A DNA stretch of 64,000 bases from Sambucus nigra (taxonomy: Eukaryota > Streptophyta > Magnoliopsida > Dipsacales > Adoxaceae): NCBI GenBank assembly GCA_949130495.1, contig OX422215.1, positions 528,595,755-528,659,754 of the forward strand. The letters run 5' to 3'. The translations under genes were made by a program, and so were the position numbers. The notes below the pieces were generated by a model. It was not told the DNA's origin. It ran no database searches and saw only the letters and a program-made list of their open reading frames with translations. Below, one piece after another: positions 61,215 to 64,000 of the stretch. The first letter of the stretch is position 1. Each line of letters opens with the position of its first letter.

Positions 61215-62870
61215 TACTCCCCCCCCTTAAGAGAGAATTTTTCCCCCAAAATTCGGGCATACCCAACTCTCATAAAGGGTATACTACTCTAAACTAGGAT
61301 TCTACCATCCTAAACAAACCCCTCGTTAACGCAACGTCCCAAACGGACCCGGACTAAGATCGACCCTATCGATCTCAGTCTACAGTAATTGTGCTCTAGT
61401 ATTGCACAAATCGTTCCTCACTAACTATCGATTCTAGCTTCCTACGGCGGAAGACGATGCCCACATGACCCAGCACAAATCGCCCAACCTCCAGAATCAT
61501 GTTACATCTCCCCTCGGGGTACCCATACCAACTCTAAGTGGCTTAGCCCCAACGCCACTCAACTTTCACTCGCATTGACTTATCTCATCAAGGTGTATGG
61601 CTTAAAAGTCAAATCTTTAAAGAAATGTCCCGAGACCACTTCAAGTCCAAGGAACATATTACTCGTTGGTTCCTTCCAACGTGTATACGAATTACTCAAC
61701 CGACCACGCTACGCCACTCACAATGCCAATGCCTTAGGAAATGATCCATAAGGACATTCAAAAGCCTAATGGTTGTACAGGGATTTCCATCCATACGCCC
61801 TATGACTCCGTCAGTCATATATTCTAAGGCGTACATTCAAGATATGCCTTCCGACATTAAGTCAACTTCCTCCATTCATCATCCGTGTTAGGGGGTAAGG
61901 TATACTCCATTTTCATACGGTTCCCATTACTTCATGGAAACTTGTACCAAACCTTCGATACGAATATCTAGTCTCGGTCTACCCTATTTTAATAGGCACC
62001 TCCCATGGTTCGACCATTCCTCCATAAAGAGCAGGTAGTATTCATCCACATGAAGTTCGTCCATAATGGCCAAAAATGCAACAGTCTGGTCAAACGATCA
62101 ACAATTTTCTTAAATAGGATCATGACCAGAACGCTGCCGACATTTCAATGAAAACATCTATGAATATACCCTTCTTCATTCCACCGATACTCTTCTTCGC
62201 ACGAGTAGGTTAAATGGTCAATCACAGACCGGAATGCTCTCGCTACAGAGTCTTCGGAGTCATACTCGCTTCATTTGGCTTTCCATGCCAACACAAATAT
62301 CTCCGACGGGTTTCTTACTCGACGCATCTACTACCCCAATCGCATTTCCTTACGGAATGAGAATATCCAAATGATAGTCCTTTAAGAACTCTAAACACCA
62401 ACTCAATTTCTCCCTCGACATATTGCAACAACTTGTTGCTAGCGAGAAAGGCCAGATTTCCTGCCTAGGAAGTAGTGCCTTATCTATTTAAGGTGATCAC
62501 TACCACGATGAATTTTAATACAAGCATGGAATAATACTTCCCAAAAGTTTAAGCTTGTGAGATGCATAAACAATGGGTCTAAGCTACAGTATCATTACTC
62601 CCCAACCTAGCAGAAACTTCTTCATTACACCCACTCTCGAGCTCACTATCATGGGCTCAGGAGTGAGGGTCCACCTGTCCTTTTAATCTCCCCAGAAGTG
62701 AAGTTCCAACATAACACTATTTCTAAGAAAGGCCTCATCTATTACGGCCAAACTTACCAAACCTCTTGAGACCCCATAAATCTCGTTCCTAGGGATCTAA
62801 TCCCAACCCACGACTTATTCGTGGTCCACTCCTTACCACCTTCCTCAATTAACATCACATACCCTAAAGA
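61215..62870 (-). pseudogene. Gypsy pol remnant (RNase H end to C-terminus), heavily decayed
   Basis: On the minus strand, near 62420-62290, the text LKDYHLDILIP-stop-GNAIGVVDASSKKPVG corresponds to the family's LKDYD...HPGKANVVADALSRK end of RNase H. Further down only stop-riddled fragments of an integrase-like region can be guessed. It lies upstream of a PPT and LTR start in the right order for a Del/Tekay element. Confidence 0.45.
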
Positions 62871-62991
62871 CCTAACGCCCTAATAATCCTAAATTCTATC
62901 TATATATATCCTACCTAAATCGTAAGCATATAATACTAAATATATCCCTAGTGCCCAAGACCTATCTCAACTCCCAACATTCGCTCGGTTT

Positions 62992-63053
62992 CATGCGTGG
63001 GACGTCTCGCCGAGGCGAAATCCAGACAAGGAACCCTCCTGTTACACTACTAC
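62992..63053 (-). repeat. Structured hairpin module, instance 6
   Basis: Inner stem TCGCC-GA-GGCGA has gained a compensated C-G pair. Outer arms GGGAC and CTCCT give four pairs including one wobble. The conserved AAATCCAGACAAGGAACC and TTACACTACT segments are present. Confidence 0.75.
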
Positions 63054-63480
63054 CTCGCATCGTCGGTCATTAAAATGTGACGGTCTAAAACACATAATCG
63101 GGATCGATAATTTTTTAACTTGCAATTATTTCAACAAAATTCTACTTCTACGTCTTACCATAGCATTATTAAAGATTTTAACTGATCAGACATTCACTTC
63201 CTATGAAGCCTTCCAAATAAATATCTCCTTATATAAACATGGCCTTCTTATCAAGGCAAAGTCCCAAAGTCTCAATTCTACTTCGTATCTCAGTCTCCCT
63301 CACATCGATCAGAGGAGAGAACTATATACAGTGCTCCTATCTCGCACTTTAATATCCCTTAATCATTCTTTTACGTAATTCTTGGCTAATCCTTCCTATC
63401 CCACTTCTAACAACAAAATAAATAAAATAAAAGAGAAAGAAAAGGATAGCGTCTCTCCAATCACAGCATCATTAAGTGTT

Positions 63481-63542
63481 CATGCGGCGGAGTGTCTCGC
63501 CAAAGCGAAATCCAAACAAGGAACCCCTTCGACACATGCCTA
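63481..63542 (-). repeat. Structured hairpin module, instance 7
   Basis: Inner TCGC-CAAA-GCGA. Outer arms GGAGT and CCTTC form four pairs (one wobble), extendable by a C-G pair. The downstream TTACACTACT tail has diverged. Confidence 0.72.
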
Positions 63543-63857
63543 CTTAACTAGTTGATCATGGAGATAAGCGTAACATGCATAAACAGAACAAACAAATAAT
63601 CAAACACTCACACAAGGTAATAAAATGAATAACAAAATTTCCTACCTACCTCGATCCACTTCTATAAAGTCTCAACCTGTATCCGGGAGGGAAATTATAG
63701 AATAACTAGTTCCATTTTGAACTAGAAGTAAGATAGCCTTACAATTTTATTTGCTTTCTATCACCCCCAAACCAACCAAAATACCTTTACTCGCGTATTA
63801 TACATAAATTAAAAGAAAGGAAAATGGCATCTCTCCACTCCTAACGTCGTTAAGGTT

Positions 63858-63920
63858 CACGCGTGGAGCGTCCCGCAAAAGCGGAATCCAATCAAGGAAC
63901 CCCTCCTGTGCATTACTACT
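63858..63920 (-). repeat. Structured hairpin module, instance 8
   Basis: Inner CCGC-AAAA-GCGG: both sides of the first pair have changed (T-A to C-G), a compensatory substitution. Outer arms GGAGC and CCTCC form four pairs. Confidence 0.78.
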
Positions 63921-64000
63921 TAACTTTGTTGGTCGTGGAGATAAGTCATAACAAACACATACAATGGAAACAAGCCATAGAACACTCATACCACACATCA

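Larger units (their letters stand above)
62871..64000. other. Non-coding region with three hairpin modules
   Basis: No gene supported. It lies where RT should be in the element on the minus strand, but instead shows three spaced copies of the structured module and AT-rich filler. This could be LTR or leader sequence of a further nested Del-like element. Confidence 0.45.

Overview
This window reads as repeat-rich nuclear DNA of a flowering plant, probably a eudicot. It holds spliced MYB exons, several classes of plant LTR retrotransposon, a Helitron, long TA/GA/CA microsatellites and almost no long open reading frames. I see no rRNA, tRNA, CRISPR or prokaryotic gene. The only host gene I recognise is a DUO1-like (DUO POLLEN1, male-germline R2R3-MYB) gene. 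It is present twice on the minus strand, and both copies look degenerate.

The main architecture is a direct segmental duplication of about 18 kb. Copy 1 is 1-25211 and copy 2 is 41422-59702. They are collinear over a Ty1/copia RT remnant, the DUO1-like exons, a three-unit tandem repeat, a Ty3/gypsy LTR-gag fragment, a nested pair of Sirevirus-like elements and the 5' part of an Athila-like element. Copy 1 alone carries a 6.76-kb Helitron (7297-14060) with diagnostic ends. Copy 2 preserves the empty site near 48210-48222. Smaller differences are a roughly 0.45-kb segment only in copy 1 (about 5575-6025) and a roughly 0.4-kb segment only in copy 2 (about 52027-52425).

The 16-kb spacer (25212-41421) is a nest of retroelements. 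The Athila-like element (gag, then a protease with one amber codon, with no RT or integrase seen) runs on to its 3' LTR. That LTR is split by a minus-strand element with very long LTRs (29496-37523: 3' LTR about 3.95 kb, internal about 1.7 kb, truncated 5' LTR) and resumes at 37524-37680. The Athila itself abuts the gag of a third Sirevirus-like element (37681-about 41020). Beyond copy 2, 59703-64000 holds part of another Del/Tekay-type gypsy element on the minus strand, with a worn pol remnant.

Two things deserve a second look. First, a roughly 60-nt module occurs eight times in the two Del-like elements. It has an inner hairpin and an outer stem whose paired positions co-vary between instances, which suggests a selected nucleic-acid structure. 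Second, all three Sirevirus-like families here go directly from gag-type sequence to the post-pol polypurine-tract zone with no pol. Families A and B keep complementary halves of gag. The elements carry clusters of CG-rich perfect palindromes; where a TATA box can be seen, the cluster lies on its upstream side.
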